DNA of 64,000 nucleotides, taken from contig NZ_SSBC01000010.1 of NCBI RefSeq assembly GCF_006475605.1, forward strand, positions 310,001-374,000. The letters run 5' to 3'. Within the stretch, counting starts at the first letter, position 1. Each line of letters opens with the position of its first letter. Below, piece after piece: positions 1 through 7,647 of this stretch. The DNA is from Asticcacaulis tiandongensis. GTDB taxonomy: Bacteria > Pseudomonadota > Alphaproteobacteria > Caulobacterales > Caulobacteraceae. A model generated the notes under the pieces. The model was not told where the DNA came from. It ran no database searches and was given only the letters and a program-made list of their open reading frames with translations. Both the position numbers and the translations under genes were made by a program.

Positions 1-134
1 TTGGAACCGGCTCCGGCATTGAGGCTGAGGTAGGGCGCTTCGGAGACGCCGCCCAGACGCGTGAAGAAACCGTGGGTGATTTCCGGCAGGTCAAGGAGCG
101 GGTGCAGGATGCGCGGGGGCAGGGGGGCTGTCAT
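1..134 (-). CDS. pgeF: Peptidoglycan editing factor PgeF (YfiH/laccase-domain family), N-terminal part only
   Basis: The reading frame starts at an ATG at 134 on the minus strand and runs off the left edge of the window. The visible 44 or so residues contain HGFFTRLGGVSEAPYLSLN followed by AGAGS, the conserved N-terminal signature of the PgeF/YfiH multicopper-oxidase-like family. Members edit peptidoglycan precursors (removing L-Ser wrongly placed for L-Ala) and were once called polyphenol oxidases. It lies downstream of the MidA-like gene and lgt on the same strand, the order lgt / methyltransferase / pgeF that is common in alphaproteobacteria, so it is probably the third gene of that operon. 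The catalytic Cys and His residues lie outside the window. The family call is fairly secure from the signature; intactness cannot be judged. Confidence 0.85.
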   Translation of the reverse strand, partial: MTAPLPPRILHPLLDLPEITHGFFTRLGGVSEAPYLSLNAGAGS

Positions 135-163
135 GGGGCATTATGCCTTTTTAGTAAGTAAGA

Positions 164-217
164 TTCCCCCTCTGTCACTTCGTGACATCTCCCCCATCAG
201 AGATAGGGGAGTATGAA
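164..217. repeat. Two-hairpin intergenic repeat, copy 1 (overlaps the 3' end of the midA-like gene)
   Basis: A C-rich strand is followed by the stem GTCAC-TTC-GTGAC, then CTCCCCC, then a second stem formed by CCCCCATC and GATAGGGG. The same layout recurs at seven other sites in the window. The stop codon of the MidA-like gene (175-177) falls inside the repeat, so the last dozen or so codons of that gene are repeat-derived. Confidence 0.75.
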
Positions 218-1284
218 GACGGATCCAGAGCGGGTAAGGGCTTGGGCGGGTAGCTGAGGCCCATGACCTTGAAGAGGGTGCCCATTTCATCTTCGGCGGT
301 CAGGCGCTCAAACTGATGGAACAGTTTTTCGGCCTGATCAGGGTTTTGCGAGGCCAGCGCCTCAAAGCGGGCCTCAATGCCAAGGCGTTGCAGGAACAGA
401 CCCTGAGGCGTCAGGGGGGCGACATGCAGGCCGGAACGGGCGGCGGTGGCCATGAGCGAGGGAAAATCCGCCCACTGGGTCAGGTCATGTTCGCCGGGGG
501 CTTCGAGCGGGTCGCGCTTTTCGTGGCGGTAAAGGGCCTGAAGCGTGTCGCCGGCTTCGGGGGTGTCGCGGCCATAGTCGATGAACAGGGCGGCCCCGCT
601 GGCGGATTTGACGATGCCGGAAATGGCTTCGATAAACTGGTTTTGCGCCGGAGAGATTTCGGCCACCTGTGGCGATACGGCGTCAAACGGGGCGGTAAAG
701 CCCTCGGGGGCAGGGATCAGGCCGATACAAAGTTCGCCGGTTTCAGTCAGGCCGACGCGGCGTTCAAACCAGCCATCAGGGGCCAGTTGGAACTGACGGG
801 CGGGCAGGCAGTCAAGGATTTCATTGCCGATAACAATCACCGGCGCGTCGGTCGGGATATGGTGCAGGCTGTCGAGGTGTTTGATATGCGGCAGACGCTC
901 AAGCTGACGGGCTTTGAGAGGGGCGGAGGCCTCAAGCATATAGATAGTGGCGGCGGTCTGAAACGCGGGCATCAGTGCAAAGGCGCGGTGCATATCGGCC
1001 ATCAGGGTGCCATCACCGGGGCCGGTTTCGACAAGATTTATACGCTCTGGCGCGCCCATATCCTGCCAGACCTGCAACACCCACAGGCCCAACAGTTCGC
1101 CAAATACCTGAGAAACCAGCGGGGCGGTGATGAAGTCACCCTCTGCCCCCAGAGCCGGACGGGTGGCGTAATAGCCGCCATATGGGTCATGCAGACAGGC
1201 CCACATATAGTCGGCAATGGTCATCGGGCCATCGAGGCGGATTTGCTCGGTCAGGCGGACTTTGAGGGGGGGCAGGTCAGCCAT
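175..1284 (-). CDS. Class I SAM-dependent methyltransferase, MidA/NDUFAF7 family
   Basis: A 369-residue protein of the MidA/NDUFAF7 family (DUF185/COG1565), whose eukaryotic members methylate an arginine of respiratory complex I; the bacterial substrate is unknown. Visible features are the N-terminal DYMWACLHDPYGGYY segment (residues about 25-40), the GDFITAPLVSQVFGELLG block (about 49-66), and the SAM-binding loop ETGPGDGTLM (about 86-95). The ATG at 1284 overlaps the lgt stop by one base (TGATG), which argues for translational coupling. It sits between lgt and pgeF, a common alphaproteobacterial arrangement. The last residues (SPISDGGDVTK) are encoded by an intergenic repeat that covers the stop codon, so the natural C-terminus may have been replaced. 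The family call is secure; a role in complex I assembly here is inference. Confidence 0.88.
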   Translation of the reverse strand: MADLPPLKVRLTEQIRLDGPMTIADYMWACLHDPYGGYYATRPALGAEGDFITAPLVSQVFGELLGLWVLQVWQDMGAPERINLVETGPGDGTLMADMHRAFALMPAFQTAATIYMLEASAPLKARQLERLPHIKHLDSLHHIPTDAPVIVIGNEILDCLPARQFQLAPDGWFERRVGLTETGELCIGLIPAPEGFTAPFDAVSPQVAEISPAQNQFIEAISGIVKSASGAALFIDYGRDTPEAGDTLQALYRHEKRDPLEAPGEHDLTQWADFPSLMATAARSGLHVAPLTPQGLFLQRLGIEARFEALASQNPDQAEKLFHQFERLTAEDEMGTLFKVMGLSYPPKPLPALDPSSYSPISDGGDVTK

Positions 1285-2135
1285 CAGTCAGGCTTTCCCT
1301 GCGTCTTTCCTTTCAGAGCCAGTGCGATGATCACCAGGCCCGCCAGCACCATCGGCGTCGACAGGATCATGCCCATGGTGATGACCTGAAAATTGGTCAT
1401 GTGCTCATCGGGGTTGCGAACCGTTTCCACCAGAATGCGGCTGAGGCCATAACCGGCGATGAAAATGCCCATCAGCAGGCCCGGCTGGCGCAGTTTTTTA
1501 TAGACATGGGTGAGGACGAACAGAATGACAAACAACAGAAGGCCTTCGAGGGCGGCTTCGTAGAGCTGGCTCGGGTGGCGGGGGGCAAGACCGGCAATGC
1601 ACGCGCCCTGTGCGTTAATTGGCGTATAGCTGTTGCAGAAGACAATCCCCCACGGTGCATCAGTCGGGCGGCCCCAAAGCTCGCCATTGACGAAGTTGGC
1701 CATACGCCCAAGGAACAGGCCGATAGGAGCGGCACAGGCCAGCAAATCCCCCAGAGACCATGGATTGATCTTTTGGGCACGGGCATAAAGGAGCGCGGCT
1801 ATAACCACGCCCATAAAACCGCCATGGAAGGCCATGCCGCCTTCCCAGACGCGGAAGGCGCGCAGCGGATCAGCCATGACAGCGGCCAGATCATAGAACA
1901 GAATGTAACCGATGCGCCCGCCGACAATAATACCCAGCGCCAGCCACAGAACCATGTCTTCAAGGCGGGTATTATCAAGCGGCGCGCCCTTGGGGCCCCA
2001 CAGGGCTTCGTTATTGATCAGGCGATGCAGATACCACCAGCCCAGCGCAATACCGACAATATAGGCCAGAGCATACCAATGGATCGCCACAGGGCCGATC
2101 TGCAGGAGAATAGGATCGATATCCGGTAATGTCAT
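1284..2135 (-). CDS. lgt: Prolipoprotein diacylglyceryl transferase
   Basis: Lgt moves a diacylglyceryl group from phosphatidylglycerol to the lipobox cysteine of prolipoproteins, the first step of lipoprotein maturation, in the inner membrane. The roughly 283-residue protein has several hydrophobic segments and the family motifs: GGRIGYILFYD (about 75-85), GGMAFHGGFMGV (about 102-113), NFVNGELWGRPTD (about 149-161) and RHPSQLYEA (about 188-196). An upstream in-frame TTG at 2147 would add four residues, but the ATG at 2135 gives the usual N-terminus (MTLPDIDP). It is first in a minus-strand run with the MidA-like gene and pgeF. Lipoproteins that should depend on it in this window include BamE, CzcB and the CE2-type esterase. 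Confidence 0.96.
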   Translation of the reverse strand: MTLPDIDPILLQIGPVAIHWYALAYIVGIALGWWYLHRLINNEALWGPKGAPLDNTRLEDMVLWLALGIIVGGRIGYILFYDLAAVMADPLRAFRVWEGGMAFHGGFMGVVIAALLYARAQKINPWSLGDLLACAAPIGLFLGRMANFVNGELWGRPTDAPWGIVFCNSYTPINAQGACIAGLAPRHPSQLYEAALEGLLLFVILFVLTHVYKKLRQPGLLMGIFIAGYGLSRILVETVRNPDEHMTNFQVITMGMILSTPMVLAGLVIIALALKGKTQGKPD

Positions 2136-2275
2136 GATGTGGTGCAAACCTGTGAAACAGTTGCTTCAGACCTAAAGGAATCATCGAAGCGGGGCAAGAA
2201 TCGTGAAAAACTTTCTTTCAGTAGGCGTAACGCGTATAGGCGGGGCGTGACACCCGTTTAACAGGAGCTTTAGTC

Positions 2276-2563
2276 GTGCAGTCGAAAAATCCGTTCCTCG
2301 ATGAATTTGCCAAGATGTCAGCCAATGCCATGTCGCTGATGCAATCGGCAGGCGATGAGGCCAAGGCCGCGTTTCAGGCGCAGGGGGACAAGTTTGTCGC
2401 CGAGTTTGATCTGGTGCGCCGTGATGAATTACTGGCGCTGAAGGATGAGATCGCGGCCTTAAGGCTTGAGATTGCCGAACTAAGGTCTGCTTCAGTGAAG
2501 AAGCCTGCGGCCAAAAAGACAGCGACACCAGAAAACACTACCCCCGAGACTGACGCAGAGTAA
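2276..2563 (+). CDS. ubiK: Ubiquinone biosynthesis accessory factor UbiK family (BMFP domain)
   Basis: A 95-residue protein with an amphipathic N-terminal helix (KNPFLDEFAKMSANAMSLMQ), a coiled-coil stretch around VRRDELLALKDEIAALRLEI (about residues 49-68) and a low-complexity Lys/Ala/Thr tail. This is the layout of the BMFP/YqiC family; the enterobacterial member UbiK trimerises, binds lipid and helps the Ubi complex make ubiquinone. The start is a GTG at 2276, ten bases after an AGGAG at 2262-2266. It is divergent from lgt and runs toward the YbjN gene with a 9-base gap, so the two are probably cotranscribed. The family is clear from length and coiled coil; the ubiquinone role is by homology. 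Confidence 0.8.
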   Translation: MQSKNPFLDEFAKMSANAMSLMQSAGDEAKAAFQAQGDKFVAEFDLVRRDELLALKDEIAALRLEIAELRSASVKKPAAKKTATPENTTPETDAE

Positions 2564-2572
2564 GTACATATT

Positions 2573-3100
2573 ATGGATTTGCCACAGGCCTATGATGCCG
2601 ACATGAGTTCCGACCCGCTTGAGATGGTCGAAACCATTCTGAGCGATGAAGGGCTGAATTTTGAACGCACGCCTGAGGGCGAGGTGATCTTTTCGCTTAA
2701 AGGGGACTGGAAAACCTATGACCTGTGGTTTTCCTGGCGACCGGAAGGCGAGTGCATACAGTTGTGTTGCACGCTTGATCTGCCGTTTACCGAAGTGCAG
2801 TTGCTCAGGCTCTATGAGCTTCTGACGTTGGTTAATCAGCGGGTGTGGTTCGGGCATTTTGAACTGTATCAGGATGAAATCGGCGGCAATGGCGCGTCTG
2901 TGGCGGATATTGTCTTCAGGCACACCATGGCCTTTAGTCCGGCGGAGCGCCCAAGCCCAATGCAAACCGCCCACATGATCAACAGCGCGGCAGAGACGGT
3001 TGACCGTTTCTATCCAGCGTTTGATTTCCTTATTCGTGGCGGGCAGTCGCCTGCTGACGCGATAACGGCCTGTCTGTTTGAGACGGTGGGGGAGGCATAG
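2573..3100 (+). CDS. YbjN domain-containing protein
   Basis: A soluble 175-residue protein with no signal peptide. It matches the YbjN/type III chaperone-like fold (DUF1790) as found in alphaproteobacteria: an N-terminal PLEMVETILSDEGLNFERTP segment, a beta-rich WKTYDLWFSWRPEGECIQLC core and a helix with LLRLYELLTLVNQRVWFGHF, where YbjN family members carry a similar LxxLNxxxWxGHF pattern. E. coli YbjN has been linked to stress and motility regulation, but its biochemical role is unknown. In alphaproteobacteria it commonly precedes proC, as here. The start at 2573 lies just after the ubiK-like gene. No operon-specific clue to function is visible. Confidence 0.8.
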   Translation: MDLPQAYDADMSSDPLEMVETILSDEGLNFERTPEGEVIFSLKGDWKTYDLWFSWRPEGECIQLCCTLDLPFTEVQLLRLYELLTLVNQRVWFGHFELYQDEIGGNGASVADIVFRHTMAFSPAERPSPMQTAHMINSAAETVDRFYPAFDFLIRGGQSPADAITACLFETVGEA

Positions 3101-3106
3101 GGGGAT

Positions 3107-3199
3107 CATGAAAAAGTTTTTGGCCTTTGGCCAAAATACGTTTTTCATGGTTTCTGATTTGACATATTCAGGCTCGGGGCGGCCCGTCGCCTGAATATG
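3107..3199. promoter_or_regulatory. Two successive long inverted repeats upstream of proC
   Basis: The first palindrome spans 3107-3149: outer arms CATGAAAAA and TTTTTCATG, inner arms TTTTGGCC and GGCCAAAA, a three-base loop and a small internal loop. The second has perfect 11-bp arms CATATTCAGGC (3163-3173) and GCCTGAATATG (3189-3199) around a GC-rich loop. Neither ends in a clean U-run for the plus strand. They may be a weak terminator after the YbjN gene plus a structured leader or operator for proC. Confidence 0.5.
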
Positions 3200-3221
3200 A
3201 CTTTAATTTCCGGATTTTAAG

Positions 3222-4022
3222 ATGCTGGCTTTGCCTTTGATGATTATCGGCGCAGGGGCGCTTGGAGGGTCGATCCTTAAGGGGTTGCGGGTGACGACGA
3301 CGGTTGATCCGTCAGACGTTATTATCCTTGATCTTCATCCACAGGCAGAGGCGCAGGCCTATGGCGAACTGGGGGCAAGGCTTAATCCTGAGGCTGATGT
3401 GCTGGCCGAAGCCCGAACCGTGATCGTCGCCGTCAAGCCACAGGGCTGGCGGGCGGTGGCGGAAGCCTTTGGTGACAAGCTGAGGGCTGATGCCGTGATC
3501 GTATCGGTTATGGCCGGTGTGCGCACCACTGATCTGTCGGCGGCCTTTGGCGCGCGCAAGGTGGCACGGGTCATGCCGACCACAGGCGTGGCGACCGGCA
3601 AGGGCGTGGCCAGTCTTTATGCAGCTGAAAGCGAAGCGCTTGAGGCGGCCAAATGTATTTTTGAGCCGATAGCTTCGACGGTGGTGTTGGGTGATGAGGG
3701 GCTGATTGATGCGGCGACGGCGGTTTCCGGATCGGGGCCTGCCTATGTCTATGCCTTTGCGGCAGCGCTTGAGGCAGCGGGGCTTGAGGCCGGTCTTGAG
3801 GCGGATGATGCGCGGGTGCTGGCGCGGGCGACACTGATTTCTGCGGCTAACCTGCTGGATATTTCCGGTGAGGAGCCTGAGGCGCTGATCAAGAAAGTCG
3901 CCTCTCCCGGTGGAACGACCGAAGCGGGTCTGAAATTTCTGCGGGCCGAAGGGCAGGGCTTGAATGAATTGATTACCGCAACCGTGTTGGCGGCGCAAAA
4001 GCGATCACGGGAACTGGGGTAA
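3222..4022 (+). CDS. proC: Pyrroline-5-carboxylate reductase
   Basis: ProC reduces 1-pyrroline-5-carboxylate to L-proline with NAD(P)H, the last step of proline synthesis. The 266-residue protein begins with a Rossmann loop, IIGAGALGGSILKGL (about residues 7-21). It has VAVKPQGW after the second half of the nucleotide-binding domain, MPTTGVATGKG in mid protein, and the C-terminal family signature ASPGGTTEAGLKFL (about 227-240). Length is normal for the family. The ATG at 3222 gives the expected short lead before the Rossmann loop. A pair of long hairpins lies just upstream. The gene is followed by an intergenic repeat and the convergent miaE. Confidence 0.95.
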   Translation: MLALPLMIIGAGALGGSILKGLRVTTTVDPSDVIILDLHPQAEAQAYGELGARLNPEADVLAEARTVIVAVKPQGWRAVAEAFGDKLRADAVIVSVMAGVRTTDLSAAFGARKVARVMPTTGVATGKGVASLYAAESEALEAAKCIFEPIASTVVLGDEGLIDAATAVSGSGPAYVYAFAAALEAAGLEAGLEADDARVLARATLISAANLLDISGEEPEALIKKVASPGGTTEAGLKFLRAEGQGLNELITATVLAAQKRSRELG

Positions 4023-4033
4023 TCGCCTGTTTG

Positions 4034-4091
4034 CCCCCTCCGGCTCGACAAGCTCGCCACCTCCCCCGTACGCTGCGCTACAGGGGAGGAT
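4034..4091. repeat. Two-hairpin intergenic repeat, copy 2
   Basis: CCCCCTCCGG, then a stem built on CTCGACAAGCTCG, then CACCTCCCCCG followed by TACGCTGCGCTA and CAGGGGAGGAT. The second half is almost identical to copy 6 at 38852-38910. It lies between the convergent genes proC and miaE. Confidence 0.8.
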
Positions 4092-4117
4092 AAAGGAAGG
4101 CGTTACCTGCCTCGGGG

Positions 4118-4738
4118 CTAATGGGTGCAGGGCCTGAGGCCCTGTGGCTTCCCTGAGTGAAACCGAAATTCGGGGTCAGGGTCAGCAATTAACGCCTGTT
4201 CGATGGGGCGAAGGGTCTGGATGCGGGCGGCAATGTCATCAGCGTCGCCATAGAGATGCGCCAGTTTCAGAAATCCCTGATAATGACGGGCTTCGCTGGC
4301 CAGCAAGCCGAAATAGAACTTTGAAAGTTCTGCATCGAGATGCGGTGCTATGGCGGCGAAGCGTTCGCAGGAACGGGCTTCGATAAAGGCTGAAATCACC
4401 AATACATCGACGAGCATGTGCGGCTCTTTGCGCCGGATATGCGCCCGTAAGCCCGAAGCATAACGGGCGGCGGAAATCGGCCTTAAGGCGATGCCGCGCT
4501 TTTTAATCAGCTTCATGACCTGTTCGTGGTGCACAAGCTCCTCACGCGCCAGACGGCTCATGGCGTCGATCAGTTCGACATGGGTATTGTATTTGGCCAT
4601 CAGGTTGAGCGCATTGGAGGCGGCCTTGTATTCGCAGGCCTTATGATCCAGCAGCAGAAGCTCCTGATTAGACAGGGCGGCATCGACCCACTCCGGCGGG
4701 GTTTCGGACTGCAAAAAGGCGTGTATCTCACTCAGCAT
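4118..4738 (-). CDS. miaE: tRNA-(ms2io6A)-hydroxylase MiaE
   Basis: MiaE is a ferritin-like diiron monooxygenase that hydroxylates the isopentenyl group of ms2i6A at position 37 of tRNAs reading U-starting codons. The 206-residue protein shows the repeated carboxylate/His pattern that binds the two irons: LDHKACEYKAASNAL (about 30-44), REELVHHEQVMKL (about 65-77), FIEARSCERFAAI (about 117-129) and LASEARHYQGFLKLA (about 147-161). The start codon lies within the 3' end of the upstream EamA transporter gene (11-base overlap), so the two are probably translated from one message, although no functional link is evident. Confidence 0.93.
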   Translation of the reverse strand: MLSEIHAFLQSETPPEWVDAALSNQELLLLDHKACEYKAASNALNLMAKYNTHVELIDAMSRLAREELVHHEQVMKLIKKRGIALRPISAARYASGLRAHIRRKEPHMLVDVLVISAFIEARSCERFAAIAPHLDAELSKFYFGLLASEARHYQGFLKLAHLYGDADDIAARIQTLRPIEQALIADPDPEFRFHSGKPQGLRPCTH

Positions 4739-5699
4739 GAGCGTCTTTTGCCAGCAGGTCTGAAGGTGTGCAAGCGGTTGCAGGTTTCACGGTCTCTGTG
4801 TTTGGCGGTTTTTGTTCCTGAAGCGTCAGAATAAGGATGGTGCCAAGAATAAGGGTCGCCCCCAGCCAGTCATAGGCTCCGAAGGGTATTTTCAACCAGA
4901 CAATGCCTATGCCTGCCGCGGCCAGGGGTTCGGCGCAGGCCATCAGGCTGACGGGGCGGGCACCGATCAGCTTTACGGCAGTCAGATAGGCGTGAAACGA
5001 CAAAAGCGTGCCGAAGACGACAATGAAGGCAAAGGCGCTTAAGGACTGAGGGTCCCAGACGCCTTCGATATGCCAGGGCTGGCTTATGAGGCTGAACAGG
5101 CCGCCGCCGATGAGCATGGCCCAGCCAATGACGGCTTCGGTCGGATAGCGCGACATCAGTTGCAGGGGCTGGATGGTATAGACCGCCAGTGCGACGGCGG
5201 CGAGCAAGCCCCAGAACAGGGCCATGGGCGACAGGCTCAGGCTGTCCGGACGCCCGTGCGTCACCAGAAGGAAGACGCCGCCGATAGCCATGAACAGACA
5301 CAGGAACTCAAGGGGGCGGGGCCAGCGTTTTTCTATGGCCGCGTACCAGCCCGCAATCAATACCGGCCCGACATACTGTATGATGGTCGCGGTGGCAGCA
5401 TTCGAGGCATTTATAGCCGCGAAATAGGTATATTGCACCGACCACATGCCCAGGATGCTGAAGGATAAGAGCCGCAAGGTGTCTTTGCGATCTGAGAAAA
5501 CAGACAAGGTTACTTTGGGGCGGCGTATCAGGGCAAAGGCAGTCATCAGAACACCGGTCACAAGCATACGCGCCGTGACCAGCCATTCGGGGCTTATGTT
5601 TTTGTGGTGAAACAGAAACTGGGCCAGCGTACCGGCAATGCCCCAGCACAGGGCGGAAAACAGCGCCAGTATACAGGCGACAACGGCAGGGTTACGCAT
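4728..5699 (-). CDS. EamA/DMT-superfamily transporter
   Basis: A 323-residue inner-membrane protein with about ten hydrophobic segments in two homologous halves, the arrangement of EamA (RhaT/YdcZ-like) drug/metabolite transporters. The first half carries SALCWGIAGTLAQFLF, ASNAATATIIQYVGPVLIAG and a LCLFMAIGGVFLLVT helix. The second repeats the pattern with FGTLLSFHAYLTAVKLIGA, ACAEPLAAAGIGIVWL and LGATLILGTILIL. Family members export amino acids, nucleosides or other small metabolites; the substrate cannot be read from sequence. The hydrophilic C-terminal tail (about 40 residues) overlaps the start of miaE. Start at the ATG at 5699, directly before the first helix. Confidence 0.85.
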   Translation of the reverse strand: MRNPAVVACILALFSALCWGIAGTLAQFLFHHKNISPEWLVTARMLVTGVLMTAFALIRRPKVTLSVFSDRKDTLRLLSFSILGMWSVQYTYFAAINASNAATATIIQYVGPVLIAGWYAAIEKRWPRPLEFLCLFMAIGGVFLLVTHGRPDSLSLSPMALFWGLLAAVALAVYTIQPLQLMSRYPTEAVIGWAMLIGGGLFSLISQPWHIEGVWDPQSLSAFAFIVVFGTLLSFHAYLTAVKLIGARPVSLMACAEPLAAAGIGIVWLKIPFGAYDWLGATLILGTILILTLQEQKPPNTETVKPATACTPSDLLAKDAHAE

Positions 5700-5780
5700 A
5701 GGGGCCTCATCCCCGCCTACGGAGCGGGGTAAGTGGGAAACGCGCTCCCTATAGGCGGTTGGGCGGTAAAAGAGTAGGGG

Positions 5781-6089
5781 CTATTTTTCGCGCCGGATAC
5801 TGTTGTCGAATTGATGTTTTTGGCGGGCCATGCGGTCGATAGTTTCATCCGTTTTTGCGCCGTCCGGTAATGCCAAAAGTAAAAGGAGAAACAGGGACAT
5901 GAAGAATATACGCATTCCCCACATGACAGGCGTCACGCCAATTGCCTCTGCAAGGCGGCCTAATTTTCGGGAATTGCTGATAAATTCTTCATCGCACACA
6001 AAAAACAAAACGAGTAATACGACCATAATGCCTATGAATTTAAGCGATTTGGCGCGATGTGATCGTTGAAAAATAAGTGGTAGTTTCAT
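5781..6089 (-). CDS. Small hypothetical membrane protein, two predicted TM helices
   Basis: The 102-residue product has a basic N-terminus (QRSHRAKSLK), a first hydrophobic helix IGIMVVLLVLFFVC, a short loop, a second helix MRIFFMSLFLLLLLALP, and a charged C-terminal tail. I do not recognise a family. A purine-rich GAGGGGAG lies about a dozen bases upstream of the ATG at 6089, which supports translation. It sits alone between the EamA transporter and the rplJ leader on the minus strand. Codon use is somewhat AT-richer than in neighbouring genes. Confidence 0.5.
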   Translation of the reverse strand: MKLPLIFQRSHRAKSLKFIGIMVVLLVLFFVCDEEFISNSRKLGRLAEAIGVTPVMWGMRIFFMSLFLLLLLALPDGAKTDETIDRMARQKHQFDNSIRREK

Positions 6090-6481
6090 TAGCCGGTTAG
6101 CTCCCCTCTCACTCTGAAATTCCTTATAAGATTAAGCAAGTGCGCGGAACAGGCTTGATTTCACCGGGCATTGTGTGTATTGGGCGGCCTTCGGCATGAA
6201 GGGCAACCTTCAGGTCGTTCTGTCCGAGACCTTCGGGGCGCAGGGGCCACCTGAGCCATAATTGTCTGAAAGCCTTCAGACGCCGAAAATAGACGGGACG
6301 CAACGCCACAAGGATTTACATGGTTTTCCCGTTAAAAGGAAAGCGGTGCAGCCTTATTGGGGTATAGCTTCTCATCACATGGACAGTCGGCAGGCCGTCA
6401 GAGTTTAGTCTCTGGCGTATTTGTCGTTGTTACGCTTTGCAGGGCTGTTCCTGCAAGGCACCACCTCAATTGGAGGCCGCA
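6090..6481 (+). promoter_or_regulatory. Upstream region and leader of rplJ-rplL
   Basis: About 390 bp without a convincing gene. The last 85 bp contain three small hairpins in series: CAGAG/CTCTG (6399-6414), GCAGG/CCTGC (6439-6454) and CCTC/GAGG (6464-6476). The last includes the GGAGG Shine-Dalgarno (6472-6476) of rplJ, so the ribosome-binding site can pair with a strand just upstream. In many bacteria the L10-L12 complex binds a structured rplJ leader and represses its own translation; a similar role here is inference. The rplJ promoter must lie in this region because no rplK/rplA precedes it, but I could not fix a -35/-10 pair. Confidence 0.5.
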
Positions 6482-6997
6482 ATGGACCGCGCACAAAAAG
6501 CCAGTTCGATCGAAGAGCTCAAGGGCGTCTTCGCCGAATCCGGCGTCGTGGTTGTGACCCAGTACTCGGGTCTGACCTTTGTGGAATTAGCTGAACTGCG
6601 CAACCGTCTTCGTAAAGAAGGCGCTGTGCTTAAGGTGTTCAAAAACCGTCTGGCCGTTAAGGCGCTTGATGGCTCGGTCGGTGACGCAGGCAATGCCCTG
6701 TTCAAAGGCCCTGTCGCTCTGGCCTATGGTTCAGACCCTGTGACCGCCGCCAAGATTACCGCTCAGTACGCCAAAGAAAATGACAAGCTCAAGCTCATTG
6801 GCGGCCTGATGGGGACGGAAGTCCTCAATGAAGCCGGTATCAAGGCTCTGGCCACTCTGCCGTCTCTGGACGAACTCCGCGCCAAGATCGTTGGCGTTCT
6901 GCAAGCTCCGGCAACCAAGGTTGCAGGCGTACTGCAGGCTCCGGCAGGTCAACTGGCTCGCGTGTTCAACGCTTACGCGACCAAAGACGCCGCTTAA
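6482..6997 (+). CDS. rplJ: 50S ribosomal protein L10
   Basis: L10 anchors L7/L12 dimers to 23S rRNA at the base of the ribosomal stalk. The 171-residue protein starts MDRAQKASSIEELKGVF; the frame is open 15 codons further upstream, but the GGAGG at 6472-6476 sets the start at 6482. Typical L10 features are VVVTQYSGLTFVELAELR (about residues 22-39), KVFKNRLAVKAL, and a C-terminal helix region with repeated LQAPA blocks that binds L7/L12. It is followed by rplL after 46 bases. Unusually for a textbook layout, rplK-rplA do not lie directly upstream. Confidence 0.97.
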   Translation: MDRAQKASSIEELKGVFAESGVVVVTQYSGLTFVELAELRNRLRKEGAVLKVFKNRLAVKALDGSVGDAGNALFKGPVALAYGSDPVTAAKITAQYAKENDKLKLIGGLMGTEVLNEAGIKALATLPSLDELRAKIVGVLQAPATKVAGVLQAPAGQLARVFNAYATKDAA

Positions 6998-7043
6998 TCA
7001 GCTGTTCCGTAATTCACACACACTACCCTTTTAAGGAAATACC

Positions 7044-7427
7044 ATGTCTAAGATTGAAAAGCTGGTCGAAGAACTTTCGACCCTGACCGTTCTCGAAGCT
7101 GCTGAGCTGTCGAAGGCTCTTGAAGAAGCCTGGGGCGTTTCGGCTGCGGCTCCGGTTGCTGTTGCTGCTGCTGGCGGCGCTGCTGCTGCTCCGGCTGAAG
7201 CTGCTGAAGAGCAAACCGAGTTCACCGTTGTTCTGGTTGACGGCGGCGACAAGAAGATCAACGTGATCAAGGAAATCCGTGGCATCCGTGCAGACCTCGG
7301 TCTGAAGGAAGCCAAGGATCTGGTTGAGGGCGCACCTCAGAACGTTAAGGAAAACGTTTCTAAGCAAGAAGCTGCCGACATCAAGAAGAAGCTTGAAGAC
7401 GCTGGCGCCAAGATCGAAGTTAAGTAA
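7044..7427 (+). CDS. rplL: 50S ribosomal protein L7/L12
   Basis: The 127-residue stalk protein has the expected parts: an N-terminal dimerisation domain ([18 protein letters not shown]), an Ala-rich hinge (about residues 34-55) and the C-terminal factor-binding domain with [18 protein letters not shown] and the helix [17 protein letters not shown]. An AAGGA precedes the ATG at 7044. It is the second gene of the rplJL unit and is followed by a strong terminator, so rpoB, 1.5 kb downstream, is separated from it by that terminator and an inserted glycosyltransferase gene. Confidence 0.98.
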   Translation: MSKIEKLVEELSTLTVLEAAELSKALEEAWGVSAAAPVAVAAAGGAAAAPAEAAEEQTEFTVVLVDGGDKKINVIKEIRGIRADLGLKEAKDLVEGAPQNVKENVSKQEAADIKKKLEDAGAKIEVK

Positions 7428-7456
7428 TTCCGGCTTTTGCCAAATTTACAAGACAG

Positions 7457-7488
7457 CAGGCCCGAGGGGAAACCTTCGGGCCTGTTTT
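7457..7488 (+). terminator. Rho-independent terminator after rplL
   Basis: A stem of CAGGCCCGAGG (7457-7467) pairs with CCTTCGGGCCTG (7473-7484), followed by TTTT. It lies 30 bases past the rplL stop and should end the rplJL transcript. Confidence 0.85.
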
Positions 7489-7647
7489 GTGTTTAGAATG
7501 TACGGTACACTTGTGGCGGGCTGTTTTTTCGATTGAACGGGTGTGGCGGGCCTTAAATCTGGGGCAAAGTGTCGCCAGTTTTATTTTTCTGGAAATGTGA
7601 AGGCGTGATTGTACGGTGATAATGTTGGGCAATTTCAAGAGGGTTTT

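Noticed and set aside
316-1389. A 357-residue open frame on the plus strand opposite the MidA-like gene
   Set aside because: It is antisense to a gene with clear family motifs, has low-complexity Gly/Arg-rich sequence and no recognisable domain. GC-rich DNA commonly yields such frames.
6124-6309. A 61-residue minus-strand frame upstream of rplJ
   Set aside because: No ribosome-binding site and no recognisable features; it lies in the presumed rplJ promoter region.
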